In this document: positions 25,284 to 33,737 of the stretch, in pieces
Position numbering within the stretch: the first letter of the stretch is position 1
Layout: every line of letters starts with the position of its first letter
Assembly: GCA_029938135.1 (NCBI GenBank)
Contig: JAPYOO010000021.1
Span: forward strand, 1 to 34,340
Reading direction: 5' to 3'
Source of the DNA: Bermanella sp.
GTDB lineage: Bacteria; Pseudomonadota; Gammaproteobacteria; Pseudomonadales; Oceanobacteraceae
DNA: 34,340 bases
Position numbers and translations under genes: made by a program
The notes under the pieces: model-generated
Seen by the model: only the letters and a program-made list of their open reading frames with translations
Databases searched by the model: none
Told to the model about the DNA's origin: nothing

Positions 25284-26240
25284 ATGACTATTACGACACC
25301 CAAGGTAGCCCTTTACATACTCATTTTTGTAAGCTTTGTGTGGGGAGCCGAATTTGTACTGGTGGATATAACTATCGCCAAATTACCCACTAATACCTTT
25401 AACGCTATTCGCTTCTTTTTAGCTGGCTTAGCGTTATTGCCTTTGTTTTACTTTTCAAAAGAACGTCGACAAACGTTACCTATTAAACCTCTTTTAATCG
25501 CCGGTTCTTTATTAGGCTTCTTTTTGTTTTTAGGGTTTTACGCCCAAACCGAAGGCATGCGGTATACCAGCGTCTCTAACGCCGGCTTCATTACGGGCAT
25601 GGCGGTACCCTTAGTGTCGTTACTGGGGTTTATATTTTTTAAGAAACGCCCCACTGTCGCGGTATGGTGTGGCATTATCGTAGCCACCCTAGGCTTATAC
25701 TTCTTAACCACTGGAGGGGAATTTCACTTCAACAATGGGGATTTAATCGTATTAGCGTGTGCATTTGCATTTGCCTTTCACCTTATTTTTACAGACAAGT
25801 TTGCTAAAAAATTACCTATTCTTAGTTTAAGTATTGTGCAAATTTTTGCTGTTGCCATTTATTGTTTAAGCGCGGCGTTATTAAGTGGTGACCCGTTATT
25901 TTATCTAGTGGGCAGTGAGCCTGTGGAATGGCACAAACACATATTTGAACCCATTATTATTTTTTCAATTTTAGTGACGGCACTTTTGGGCACGTCCTTT
26001 GCGTATTGGGCTCAAACCAGTTGCCAGCAGTTTTTACCCTCGCATAAAGTGGCCATGGTATTTGCCAGCGAGCCTATTTTTGCTCATGGTGCCGCTTGGT
26101 TGTTTTTAGGGGAGCACTTAGGTTGGTTAGGTTTTATTGGCGCGGGTTTAATTATTACAGGCATGCTGATTTCTGAACTGGGTGACAAAAAACATCCACC
26201 CACCATTAATCCACTGGATCAAAATGCCACCGGCGGTTAA
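25284..26240 (+). CDS. DMT-family (EamA) transporter
   Basis: A 318-residue protein with about ten membrane helices in two EamA repeats. It begins ILIFVSFVWGAEFVLVDI, and shows the FNAIRFFLAGLALLP helix and the conserved pattern FYAQTEGMRYTSVSNAGFIT. The second repeat has GTSFAYWAQTSCQQFLP and a C-terminal FLGEHLGWLGFIGAGLIITG. EamA carriers export amino acids and metabolites. The ribosome site before ATG 25284 is poor, and a terminator precedes it, so it has its own promoter. Substrate unknown. Confidence 0.85.
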   Translation: MTITTPKVALYILIFVSFVWGAEFVLVDITIAKLPTNTFNAIRFFLAGLALLPLFYFSKERRQTLPIKPLLIAGSLLGFFLFLGFYAQTEGMRYTSVSNAGFITGMAVPLVSLLGFIFFKKRPTVAVWCGIIVATLGLYFLTTGGEFHFNNGDLIVLACAFAFAFHLIFTDKFAKKLPILSLSIVQIFAVAIYCLSAALLSGDPLFYLVGSEPVEWHKHIFEPIIIFSILVTALLGTSFAYWAQTSCQQFLPSHKVAMVFASEPIFAHGAAWLFLGEHLGWLGFIGAGLIITGMLISELGDKKHPPTINPLDQNATGG

Positions 26241-26254
26241 GAAGCGTGCTTGAT

Positions 26255-26289
26255 TTTCAGTGTACCTTTAATAAATGGGTACACTGAAA
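26255..26289. terminator. Hairpin between convergent DMT and Lrp genes
   Basis: A perfect 12-bp stem (TTTCAGTGTACC / GGTACACTGAAA) with an 11-base loop lies in the gap of two convergent genes. It may stop transcription from both sides, though flanking T-runs are short, so Rho-independent activity is uncertain. Confidence 0.5.
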
Positions 26290-26323
26290 TACGCTGACAT
26301 CAGTGGGACAAAAATGACTTCGC

Positions 26324-26818
26324 TTATTTTTTAGCATTATACTTAATAGGCAAAGACTGACTCTCTTTCACCTCTTCCATCACAATATAACTCTTAGAGT
26401 TTTTAACCCCTGGCAACGTCAATAACATATCCCCTAGTAAAGCACGGTACTCAGACATTCCATCAATACGCGCCTTAATTAGATAATCGGCATCACCCGA
26501 GACTAAGTGGCACTCTAGGATATAAGGCAGCTTTTTAATGGCTTTGTTAAAGTCAGAAAACGCATCAGGGGACTGGTAAGAAAGTGCGATCTCTACAAAT
26601 ACCAACATACTAAAACCCAATGCATCTGCGTTAAGGCGTGCGTAGTAACCTTCTATAAAGCCGTCTTTTTCTAAACGTTTCACACGCTCTATACAGGGCG
26701 TAGAACTTAAACCCACCTTCTCGGCCAGCTCAACATAGCTTATGCGCCCATCCGCTTGGAGGGCACGCAAAATGTTCATATCTAAACGATCTAAAGGGCG
26801 CTTTTTAACTTCATTCAT
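26324..26818 (-). CDS. Lrp/AsnC-family regulator of the dad operon
   Basis: A 164-residue regulator. The N-terminal helix-turn-helix reads LDMNILRALQADGRISYVEL with AEKVGLSSTPCIERVKRLEK, and the C-terminal RAM domain has ILECHLVSGDADYLIKARI and LLTLPGVKNSKSY. It is divergent from dadA with a 143-bp gap. In Pseudomonas an Lrp-family regulator (DadR) placed at this position activates dadAX in response to L-alanine; the same role is likely here. Its own control region overlaps that of dadA. Confidence 0.92.
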   Translation of the reverse strand: MNEVKKRPLDRLDMNILRALQADGRISYVELAEKVGLSSTPCIERVKRLEKDGFIEGYYARLNADALGFSMLVFVEIALSYQSPDAFSDFNKAIKKLPYILECHLVSGDADYLIKARIDGMSEYRALLGDMLLTLPGVKNSKSYIVMEEVKESQSLPIKYNAKK

Positions 26819-26961
26819 AAACAGTGCTTTCCACGCTAATTTTCTGTATATCCCAATTTTAAACCTGTTTTAGCTTAAAAATCAAACTTTTTCACTCGCA
26901 AAAAAGCAATAGACTAGGCCAATCAAATTATCGTTAGTTTCTTTTTGAAAGAGAGAAAATC

Positions 26962-28221
26962 ATGCATGTAATCGTATTGGGCGGCGGAGTGTTAGGAGTG
27001 GCCAGTGCTTGGTATTTGGCTAAGGCCGGGCACGAAGTCACCGTTATTGATCGCCAAGACAGCGTGGCACAAGAAACCAGCCATGCTAACGCGGGTATGA
27101 TTTCACCGGGTTATTCCACCCCTTGGGCAGGCCCAGGTGTGCCGCTTAAGGCCATCGGCTGGATGTTGCAAGATTTGGCACCGTTCATGATTAACTTCAA
27201 AGAACTGGACCCTTTCACCCTATCTTGGATGACTAAGATGCTGGCCAATTGCAACACTCGTTCATACCAAAGAAACAAGGGCCGTATGTTGCGCATAGCT
27301 GAATACAGCCGCGATTGCTTTGTGGATTTACGCAAAGAATTAAACATTGATTACGACAGCCGTCAGCAAGGCACCTTGCAGGTTTTCCGCAAGGAAAAAC
27401 AAATCAAGGATTTGCAAAAAGACATTAAGGTGTTGCAAGACTTAGGAGTAGAGCATCAGTCCTTAGACATGGATGGCTGTGTTGAGTTTGAACCGGCTCT
27501 TGCACAGGTGCGTCACAAGTTTGTGGGCGGTTTGCGCTTGCCTGGTGATGAAACCGGTGACTGCTTTAAGTTTACCTGCGCACTGGCTAAAGAATGCGAA
27601 AAGCTCGGCGTGAACTTCTTAATGAAAACTGAGATTCAACAACTTAATGAACACAACGGAAAAATCGTCAGTGTACAAACCTCTAGAGGAATGTTGGCCG
27701 CCGACTCGTTTTTAGTGGCGTTAGGTTCTTACTCGGTGCAAACCCTTAATACGGTGGGCATTAAAATTCCGGTTTACCCCATTAAAGGATATTCATTAAC
27801 GCTGCCTATCGAAGACGAATCTAAGGCACCTATGTCCACCATCATGGATGAGACCTACAAGATTGCGGTGACCCGTTTTGAGGATCGTATTCGAGTGGGC
27901 GGTACCGCCGAAATCGCTTCTTACAATATGGAGTTGAATGAAAAACGTCGTGCCAGTGTGGACTTTGTGGTGCAGGACATGTTTCCCGGTGCCACCGATA
28001 TTAACAAGGCTGAATTTTGGACGGGCCTGCGCCCCATGACGCCAGATAGCACACCTATTTTAGGCGGCACCAAATTTGATAATTTATTTTTGAATACCGG
28101 TCACGGCACGTTGGGTTGGACCATGTCTTTAGGCTCGGCCAAGTTTGTGGCCGATGTAATGAGTAAACGTGCCACCGAGATAGACCCAGAAGGTTTGTCC
28201 ATGGCCCGCTACTACGGCTAA
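26962..28221 (+). CDS. dadA: D-amino-acid dehydrogenase, small subunit
   Basis: A 419-residue FAD enzyme of the inner membrane that oxidises D-alanine and other D-amino acids to 2-oxoacids, passing electrons to the quinone pool. It begins with the dinucleotide-binding motif VIVLGGGVLGVASAWYLAKA followed by VIDRQ. QETSHANAGMISPGY is a DadA signature, and the C-terminal part holds TGLRPMTPDSTPILGG and GHGTLGWTMSLGSAK. GAGAGAAA precedes ATG 26962. It is the first gene of dadA-ridA-dadX. Confidence 0.95.
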   Translation: MHVIVLGGGVLGVASAWYLAKAGHEVTVIDRQDSVAQETSHANAGMISPGYSTPWAGPGVPLKAIGWMLQDLAPFMINFKELDPFTLSWMTKMLANCNTRSYQRNKGRMLRIAEYSRDCFVDLRKELNIDYDSRQQGTLQVFRKEKQIKDLQKDIKVLQDLGVEHQSLDMDGCVEFEPALAQVRHKFVGGLRLPGDETGDCFKFTCALAKECEKLGVNFLMKTEIQQLNEHNGKIVSVQTSRGMLAADSFLVALGSYSVQTLNTVGIKIPVYPIKGYSLTLPIEDESKAPMSTIMDETYKIAVTRFEDRIRVGGTAEIASYNMELNEKRRASVDFVVQDMFPGATDINKAEFWTGLRPMTPDSTPILGGTKFDNLFLNTGHGTLGWTMSLGSAKFVADVMSKRATEIDPEGLSMARYYG

Positions 28222-28245
28222 TAGCCTTGAAATAAAACCGTACGA

Positions 28246-28267
28246 GCTCACCCCGTGAGCGATTTTT
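28246..28267 (+). terminator. Short hairpin with T-run between dadA and ridA
   Basis: GCTCAC pairs with GTGAGC across a 3-base loop, followed by GATTTTT. It resembles a weak intrinsic terminator that could lower expression of ridA and dadX relative to dadA. Confidence 0.5.
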
Positions 28268-28292
28268 AAATTGCAAGAACAGGAAATAAAAC

Positions 28293-28676
28293 ATGGCTAC
28301 TAAAACAATTATCTCTACCCCAAATGCTCCCGCCGCCATTGGTACTTATTCACAGGCCGTAAGAGTTGATGACACCGTTTATATCTCGGGTCAAATACCA
28401 CTAAATCCACAGACCATGGAAATGGTAACAAAAAGCTTTGAAGCACAAGCGGTACAAGTGTTTGAAAACTTAAAAGCGGTTGCCGCTGCTGCCGGTGGTG
28501 ATTTAAGCGATTTTGTAAAAATTACCGTTTTGCTAAGCGACCTTAAGTACTTCGCACAAGTGAACGAAATTATGGCTCAGTATTTTTCAGCGCCTTATCC
28601 GGCTCGTGCCGCCTACGCTGTAAAAGCGTTGCCAAAAGATGCTGACATTGAAATTGAAGCCATCATGGCTTTGTAA
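28293..28676 (+). CDS. ridA: RidA-family 2-iminobutanoate/2-iminopropanoate deaminase
   Basis: A 127-residue typical RidA: AIGTYSQAVRVDDTVYISGQ, IPLNPQTMEM, VFENLKAVAAAAGGDLSDFV, KITVLLSDLKYFAQVNEIM, PARAAYAVKALPKDADIEIE. The arginine of PARAAYAV and the glutamate near the end match the active site that hydrolyses imines. The DadA reaction yields 2-iminopropanoate, so its presence between dadA and dadX fits direct disposal of that intermediate. AACAGGAAATAAAAC precedes ATG. Confidence 0.93.
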   Translation: MATKTIISTPNAPAAIGTYSQAVRVDDTVYISGQIPLNPQTMEMVTKSFEAQAVQVFENLKAVAAAAGGDLSDFVKITVLLSDLKYFAQVNEIMAQYFSAPYPARAAYAVKALPKDADIEIEAIMAL

Positions 28677-28763
28677 AAAACCTTTTAAATATTAGAAAAT
28701 AAAACGCCGATGCTCATGAATTAAATTTATGCGCATTGGTTGTTAATATTACCGGAGAATTTT

Positions 28764-29870
28764 ATGGGACGCGCCGCTACCGCCACCATTAATCTTGATG
28801 CTATTCGTCATAACTATAGATTGGCTAAGTCTTTATCCAACGGCCAAAAAGCTGTGGCCATTATTAAAGCTGATGCCTACGGTCATGATGCCGTAGTGGT
28901 GGCCAATGCACTTTCAGCCCAAGCCGATGCGTTTGGTGTTGCTTGCATTGAAGAAGCCATTGAACTGCGTGAAGCGGGCATTAAAAACCCCATTTTATTA
29001 TTAGAAGGCTTTTTTAAGGCCGATGAACTGATCCTTATTGCGCAATACAATCTATGGACGGCGCTGCACAGTGTTAGTCAAATTGAAGACATTAAAAACT
29101 CGCCACTTAAAAACTCTATTAACGTATGGTTAAAGATGGACAGCGGCATGCACCGTTTAGGCATTGCTCCTGAAGATTATCAAGACGCTTACCAGCAACT
29201 TAATGCATTGCCTCAAGTAAAAGAGGTGATATTGATGAGCCATTTTTCATCCGCAGATGACTTAAGCGCTGGCACCACCCAAGAGCAAATTAATTGCTTT
29301 GATGCTTTCACGACTGGCATTAACGCACATGTAAGCCTAGCCAACTCGGCGGCGACATTAGGCCACGAAGAAGCGCGTCGCCAATGGCAACGTCCCGGTA
29401 TTATGCTGTACGGAGCTACCCCATTTGAGCAAAGCCATCCACAGGGTGACAAACTTCGAAGCGCCATGACCTTAAGTTCTGAAGTCATTGCCATTCACCA
29501 ACTTCAAGCGGGTGATGCCGTTGGTTACAGCCGCACGTTCATTTGCGAAAAACCAACATTAGTGGGCACAGTGGCTATGGGTTACGCCGACGGTTACCCA
29601 CGACATGCTAAAAGTGGCACTCCTATCCTTGTGAATGGGCAACGCACTCGTATCCTTGGCCGTGTATCCATGGACATGTTAGCGGTGGACTTAAGCCACC
29701 TTGAAGACGTAAACGTAGGGGCTTATGTGGAGTGCTGGGGCGAAAACTTAACCGCCGCCGAAGTGGCCCCTCATTGCGATACTATTCCTTATACCCTATT
29801 TACCGGCATTACCCGACGTGTGCATAAAGTATATTGTGATGATCGGCAGTTGCTCAAACAAGTGGGCTAA
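28764..29870 (+). CDS. dadX: Alanine racemase, catabolic
   Basis: A 368-residue PLP enzyme that interconverts L- and D-alanine, supplying D-alanine to DadA. The N-terminal barrel has ATATINLDAIRHNYRLA and the PLP lysine in AIIKADAYGHDAV. The catalytic tyrosine lies in AVGYSRTF, with MGYADGYPR and GRVSMDMLAVDLS downstream. The frame is open to TTG 28740, but ATG 28764 has GGAG six bases upstream and matches the family start. It is followed by a hairpin terminator. Confidence 0.95.
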   Translation: MGRAATATINLDAIRHNYRLAKSLSNGQKAVAIIKADAYGHDAVVVANALSAQADAFGVACIEEAIELREAGIKNPILLLEGFFKADELILIAQYNLWTALHSVSQIEDIKNSPLKNSINVWLKMDSGMHRLGIAPEDYQDAYQQLNALPQVKEVILMSHFSSADDLSAGTTQEQINCFDAFTTGINAHVSLANSAATLGHEEARRQWQRPGIMLYGATPFEQSHPQGDKLRSAMTLSSEVIAIHQLQAGDAVGYSRTFICEKPTLVGTVAMGYADGYPRHAKSGTPILVNGQRTRILGRVSMDMLAVDLSHLEDVNVGAYVECWGENLTAAEVAPHCDTIPYTLFTGITRRVHKVYCDDRQLLKQVG

Positions 29871-29902
29871 GACCGTAATATCCGTTTAAATAGCGCCCTA
29901 TA

Positions 29903-29940
29903 CCCCATGAAATGCACCTGTGCATGCCATGGGGTTTAAT
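29903..29940 (+). terminator. Hairpin terminator after dadX
   Basis: CCCCATG pairs with CATGGGG and, above a two-by-two internal loop, ATGCAC pairs with GTGCAT. The strand then reads TTTAATATT. Strong stem, modest T-run. Confidence 0.65.
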
Positions 29941-30115
29941 ATTCCCTTGCCTTAAGTTTATGCATATTCGTCACTTTTTTGCTAAAAAAACGCACCAGCT
30001 GCACATTCCTATCCGGCCACAACCTGAATAATTATTCTATTTAACTCCTGCAAGCGTTATAATCTTTAGTAATCTTTGTGGCATGCGCCTAATAAAAATA
30101 ATATCAGGGGATCGA

Positions 30116-31357
30116 ATGGTTCAAATTATCACCCAAGACCCAAGCTTCTTAGTGAATGAACATCTAGATATCGGCCAGAAAAACTGGGATGAGCCTGATC
30201 ACTTGGCAGTAAGCCAATTATCTATGGTAAACCTGTTTCGCACTGTTGCCATAGAGCCGGGTGAGCACGTAATGCCACTACCTAAGGGTAACCCTCTAGA
30301 TGTAAACGCCCTTACGTTTGCTGACCCACTTATGCCCACACGCACAGTTAATGGTGATACATTTTTAAACCGTCGTCTGTTTAACGACGGCTTGTTGGTG
30401 ATGCACAAAGGCCAAGTGATTCACGAATCCTACCGTAACGGCATGAATGAACACGATCGCCACGTGATTCATTCGTGTACTAAATCAATGTGCTCAATGA
30501 TTGCGGCCATGGCGGTCGATGAAGGGTTACTTGATCCCAGCGCCAGCATGAGTGACTACATACCTGAATTTAAACTGATACTCGCTTGGCAAGGCGTTAC
30601 TGTGCAACACGTGTGGGACATGCAGGCAGGTTTAGTTTTCAGTGAAGACTACAGCGACCCCAACGCCGAGTACTGGAGCTATGCCCGTGCCGCTGGTTAC
30701 TACCCCCCTTTAAAAGGTGAAAGCGCCATTGGTGCGAGGGCCTGGGCCATTGAAAACTTAAATAAACGTAACTACAAACCCGGCACCAGCTTTGTTTATA
30801 ATTCAACCCTCAGCAACGTATTGGGCATGGCCCTTGAAAATGTCTACGACAAACCGCTGGCTGAGTTATTTGAAGAAAAACTGTATAAAAAAACCGGTGC
30901 ACAATCTGCTGGCTACTTTAATGCGGACCCTCAGGGTTTTCCCATTACCGAGGGGCAATTTAATTTACGCTTGCAAGACTTTGCGCGGGTAGCCTCTTTA
31001 ATGCTGAATAAGGGCAAGAATTTTTTAGGGGAACAAGTATTGCCCAGCCAGTTTGTCGAGCAAGTAATCCAGTCCAATCCACAAGCTCAATTGGCCTATG
31101 GCAAGGATTGGAAAGATCGTGTATTTAAAAATGCTCACTATAAAAATAAATTTTGGGTATTAGAGCCTGAAAAAAAACGATTTACTATGCTGGGCATTCA
31201 CGGTCAATTTGCTTGGTATGATTTAAATCGCGACTTAATGATAGTGGGAGTTGGCTCCTACCCTAAACAAGATGGCGATTTAATGATGACAGTACTAAAA
31301 TCATTATGGCACGGTATTGCCCTTGCCACCGATACAAACACTGATTCACAACCCTAA
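30116..31357 (+). CDS. Serine hydrolase of the beta-lactamase fold (NylB/class C-like)
   Basis: A 413-residue protein with the serine-hydrolase motif SCTK (Ser120, Lys123) in HVIHSCTKSMCSM, a Tyr-x-Asn-like YNS at 228-230 in PGTSFVYNSTLSNVLG, and the C-terminal segment MLGIHGQFAWYDL, where HGQ could take the place of the KTG triad. The family includes 6-aminohexanoate-dimer hydrolase (NylB), class C beta-lactamases and esterases (EstB), which split amides or esters; the natural substrate here is unknown. No signal peptide is seen, so it is probably cytoplasmic. ATG 30116 is preferred over ATG 30083 because of AGGGGATCGA upstream. Confidence 0.82.
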   Translation: MVQIITQDPSFLVNEHLDIGQKNWDEPDHLAVSQLSMVNLFRTVAIEPGEHVMPLPKGNPLDVNALTFADPLMPTRTVNGDTFLNRRLFNDGLLVMHKGQVIHESYRNGMNEHDRHVIHSCTKSMCSMIAAMAVDEGLLDPSASMSDYIPEFKLILAWQGVTVQHVWDMQAGLVFSEDYSDPNAEYWSYARAAGYYPPLKGESAIGARAWAIENLNKRNYKPGTSFVYNSTLSNVLGMALENVYDKPLAELFEEKLYKKTGAQSAGYFNADPQGFPITEGQFNLRLQDFARVASLMLNKGKNFLGEQVLPSQFVEQVIQSNPQAQLAYGKDWKDRVFKNAHYKNKFWVLEPEKKRFTMLGIHGQFAWYDLNRDLMIVGVGSYPKQDGDLMMTVLKSLWHGIALATDTNTDSQP

Positions 31358-31375
31358 TTGAAAAAGAGAAGTAGT

Positions 31376-31705
31376 ATGGTTTACCTATATTTAATGATCG
31401 CCATTGTTGCAGAAGTATTTGCCACCCTTGCTCTAAAGCCGGCTGAAGGTTTTACTAAAATCGGCCCCAGTATTGTTGTTATATTGGGATATGCTATTTC
31501 ATTTTATTTATTGTCCGTTATTTTAAAAACTATGCCTGTGGGCATTACGTATGCTATATGGTCAGGGGTTGGCATCGTCTTAACCGCCGTATTAGCCGCC
31601 GTGTTTTTTAAGCAAACCCCAGATACCCCAGCGATCATTGGCATGGGCTTTATTGTGGCCGGGGTTATGATTATACAAATATTTTCACAAACCCAAATTG
31701 ATTAA
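31376..31705 (+). CDS. Small multidrug resistance (SMR) transporter, EmrE-like
   Basis: A 109-residue protein with four membrane helices that exports cationic compounds as a dimer. The first helix holds the essential glutamate (MIAIVAEVFATLALK, Glu13), and helices 2-4 hold ISFYLLSVILKTMPVGITYA, IWSGVGIVLTAVLAAVFF and PAIIGMGFIVAGVMIIQI. The frame is open to TTG 31358, but ATG 31376 with GAGAAG upstream matches the family start. It is close behind the serine hydrolase gene and probably in the same operon; substrate unknown. Confidence 0.9.
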   Translation: MVYLYLMIAIVAEVFATLALKPAEGFTKIGPSIVVILGYAISFYLLSVILKTMPVGITYAIWSGVGIVLTAVLAAVFFKQTPDTPAIIGMGFIVAGVMIIQIFSQTQID

Positions 31706-31729
31706 CCTTTTTAAGGGTTTTTGGAATCA

Positions 31730-32659
31730 ATGAAAACACATCAATCTGGCGATTATAAAGGTTTAGGATTTGGCGTTAGCGCCTTTATCCTATTTTCCTT
31801 CATGCCCATTTATGTTCAACAGCTAAAACCCCTGTCTGGTTACACACTGCTTAATCAGCGAATTTTATGGTCTACGTTATTGTTATTGGTGGGCCTTTCG
31901 CTAATAAAAAAACTTTCATTTTATTTGCGCCCTATGCGCCAACTAAAGGCTTGGCCGGGGTTAATCGCGGGCAGTTTGTTAGTAGGGTTACAGTGGGGGT
32001 TATTTGTTTGGGCCCCGTTAAATCAGCACACATTAGATTTGTCTCTGGGCTATTTTTTGGTGCCGTTAGTGATGGTATTCATTGGTAAAGTTTTTTTAGG
32101 CGAAAAGCTACGACCCTTACAGTGGGTAGCCATGTTTTGTGCCAGCGCTGGAGTGCTGATGGCTTTTTGGAAAGCCAGTGACCTGTCATGGGTCGCGATA
32201 CTCGTTGCAGTCGGTTACCCCTTGTATTTAGTATTACGACGCAAGCAAGTACTGCCTACTGTGTCGGCCTTTTTAATTGAAAACTTAATATTACTGCCGC
32301 CTGCCCTAATAGGCATTTTAATGTTTGGCGGACTTGAAGGGGAAAGCCTAAGCCACCCATTTGCGTATTCATCTTCTTTGGTATTATTGTTTTTAGGTTT
32401 AGCCATTATGGGGTCGGTGCCCATGTTGTGTTTTATTGCCGCCAATAATCGCCTTAACATGATCACCCTAGGATTACTTAGCTACCTAGAGCCGGCTCTT
32501 ATATTTGTGGTGGCGTATGTCTTTTTAGGCGAAACCCTTAAAGCCGACGATTTATTTATTTATGGCCCTATTATTTTTGGATTGGGCATATTAGCCATCG
32601 ATGGCGGCCGTCAAATCATCAGAAAAAAGCACACCGCTAAAAACAGCTATCATTTATAA
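31730..32659 (+). CDS. rarD: RarD-like EamA transporter
   Basis: A 309-residue membrane protein with about ten helices. The family pattern is clear: the ILFSFMPIYVQQLKPLSGYT start, then RILWSTLLLL, LQWGLFVWAPLNQHTLDLSL, GYFLVPLVMVFIGKVFLGEK, and a late MITLGLLSYLEPALIFVVAY. RarD-type carriers are annotated as chloramphenicol-sensitivity proteins; function uncertain. The start may be TTG 31721 or ATG 31730. Its end overlaps the convergent gene at 32654 by 6 bp. It follows the SMR gene by 24 bp. Confidence 0.85.
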   Translation: MKTHQSGDYKGLGFGVSAFILFSFMPIYVQQLKPLSGYTLLNQRILWSTLLLLVGLSLIKKLSFYLRPMRQLKAWPGLIAGSLLVGLQWGLFVWAPLNQHTLDLSLGYFLVPLVMVFIGKVFLGEKLRPLQWVAMFCASAGVLMAFWKASDLSWVAILVAVGYPLYLVLRRKQVLPTVSAFLIENLILLPPALIGILMFGGLEGESLSHPFAYSSSLVLLFLGLAIMGSVPMLCFIAANNRLNMITLGLLSYLEPALIFVVAYVFLGETLKADDLFIYGPIIFGLGILAIDGGRQIIRKKHTAKNSYHL

Positions 32660-33049
32660 CTTTAGCGTCCAACCTTTTAACCTACACCAGATCGCAATGC
32701 CCCAAGCCGATCCAAGCAAACCCACTACGTTAATCGCCAACCCCGCGAACCGACTACCTGAGTATACCCATAATGCAGGGTCTTTAATAAAGGGTGTACT
32801 GACTGCGTTCAGGGATAATAATAATTGTAAGATCGATATTAAAAAATACAGCCAAATAAACCGCTTAGCCCCTAACCATAATAAACCCGCCATTAAAGTG
32901 GCCGCCATCACGACTATCCAAGATGCCACCGGTCCCAGCGGCGCTGAACCCAATGACACCAATACCAGTCCTGCTACATTCCAAATTACACACGCAAGCG
33001 CATGCACTAATTGCCATGCAAGCGGCCACTTTATTTTTTGGCTAAACAT
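32654..33049 (-). CDS. Small four-helix membrane protein, unknown function
   Basis: A 131-residue protein with four predicted membrane helices at about 14-34, 40-62, 64-82 and 100-122. Tryptophan-rich loops separate them. GAGTGGATTTAA precedes ATG 33049. It is convergent with rarD and overlaps its end by 6 bp. No family is recognised. Real-gene status rests on composition, length and ribosome site. Confidence 0.65.
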   Translation of the reverse strand: MFSQKIKWPLAWQLVHALACVIWNVAGLVLVSLGSAPLGPVASWIVVMAATLMAGLLWLGAKRFIWLYFLISILQLLLSLNAVSTPFIKDPALWVYSGSRFAGLAINVVGLLGSAWGIAIWCRLKGWTLKL

Positions 33050-33186
33050 TTAAATCCACTCTAAAACAATAAGTGCAACCACCCTATCAGTTAGTTTTAA
33101 TAAATAAAGACAAGAAATGGCCATAATGGTGATACCAACAAAGATAGTCATGCAGAGACTAAGGACGGGGTTGTGATGAATACACT

Positions 33187-33555
33187 TTAAGGATCCTGCT
33201 TAACCATTACACCCTCTTCGTCCAATAAGGGTTTATTGTGATCAAGTACTTTTGAATGTAAAAACCCATCTTCACATTTACCCTGTTTTTCAAGCCAATG
33301 CAGGGTATTACCTACCAATACAATAGAGCCCGATACCACCGCAGTTCCCCCTGCCACTACCCCAGCCACCACAATACATGCTGCCGCACTATTACCGCCG
33401 CCATGGCATTGAATTTTGCTACTGGCAACATCCAGAGTGAGTTGTTTAAAATATAAATCACAATCACTGCTGCCTTGATTATTATTAGTAGTAGTGGGGT
33501 AAAACGCACAGGCGGGTAAAAAACACAGAATTAATACTAGGTTGATGATTTTCAT
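33187..33555 (-). CDS. Small lipoprotein, unknown function
   Basis: The 122-residue product starts MKIINLVLILCFLPACAFYP with a lipobox (LPAC), so it is expected to be a membrane-anchored lipoprotein. A glycine-rich hydrophobic segment follows (ACIVVAGVVAGGTAVVSGSI), which may insert in membrane. The tail is charged (HSKVLDHNKPLLDEEG). ATG 33555 is chosen over the in-frame ATGs upstream because only this start gives a signal peptide; a GGA lies upstream. It follows the lipase and its terminator, so it is probably transcribed separately. Function not recognised. Confidence 0.65.
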   Translation of the reverse strand: MKIINLVLILCFLPACAFYPTTTNNNQGSSDCDLYFKQLTLDVASSKIQCHGGGNSAAACIVVAGVVAGGTAVVSGSIVLVGNTLHWLEKQGKCEDGFLHSKVLDHNKPLLDEEGVMVKQDP

Positions 33556-33679
33556 AAGGTATCCATTCATGCACATTGTGATGGTGGATTAATCATAATG
33601 CACCTCGTTTACCTATAAAACAACGGGGATTTAACGAGTACTGAATCCTATTGAGACTATGCGTTATAACTATAAATGC

Positions 33680-33710
33680 AAAAAGCGGTTATTGAGATCA
33701 ATAACCGCTT
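33680..33710 (-). terminator. Intrinsic terminator of the lipase gene
   Basis: On the minus strand an 11-bp perfect stem (AAGCGGTTATT / AATAACCGCTT) with a 6-base loop is followed by five T. It ends the lipase transcript about 27 bp after its stop, with no foldase gene in between. Confidence 0.88.
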
Positions 33711-33737
33711 AAAGTTTGCAGACTACATTAAGAGCAA

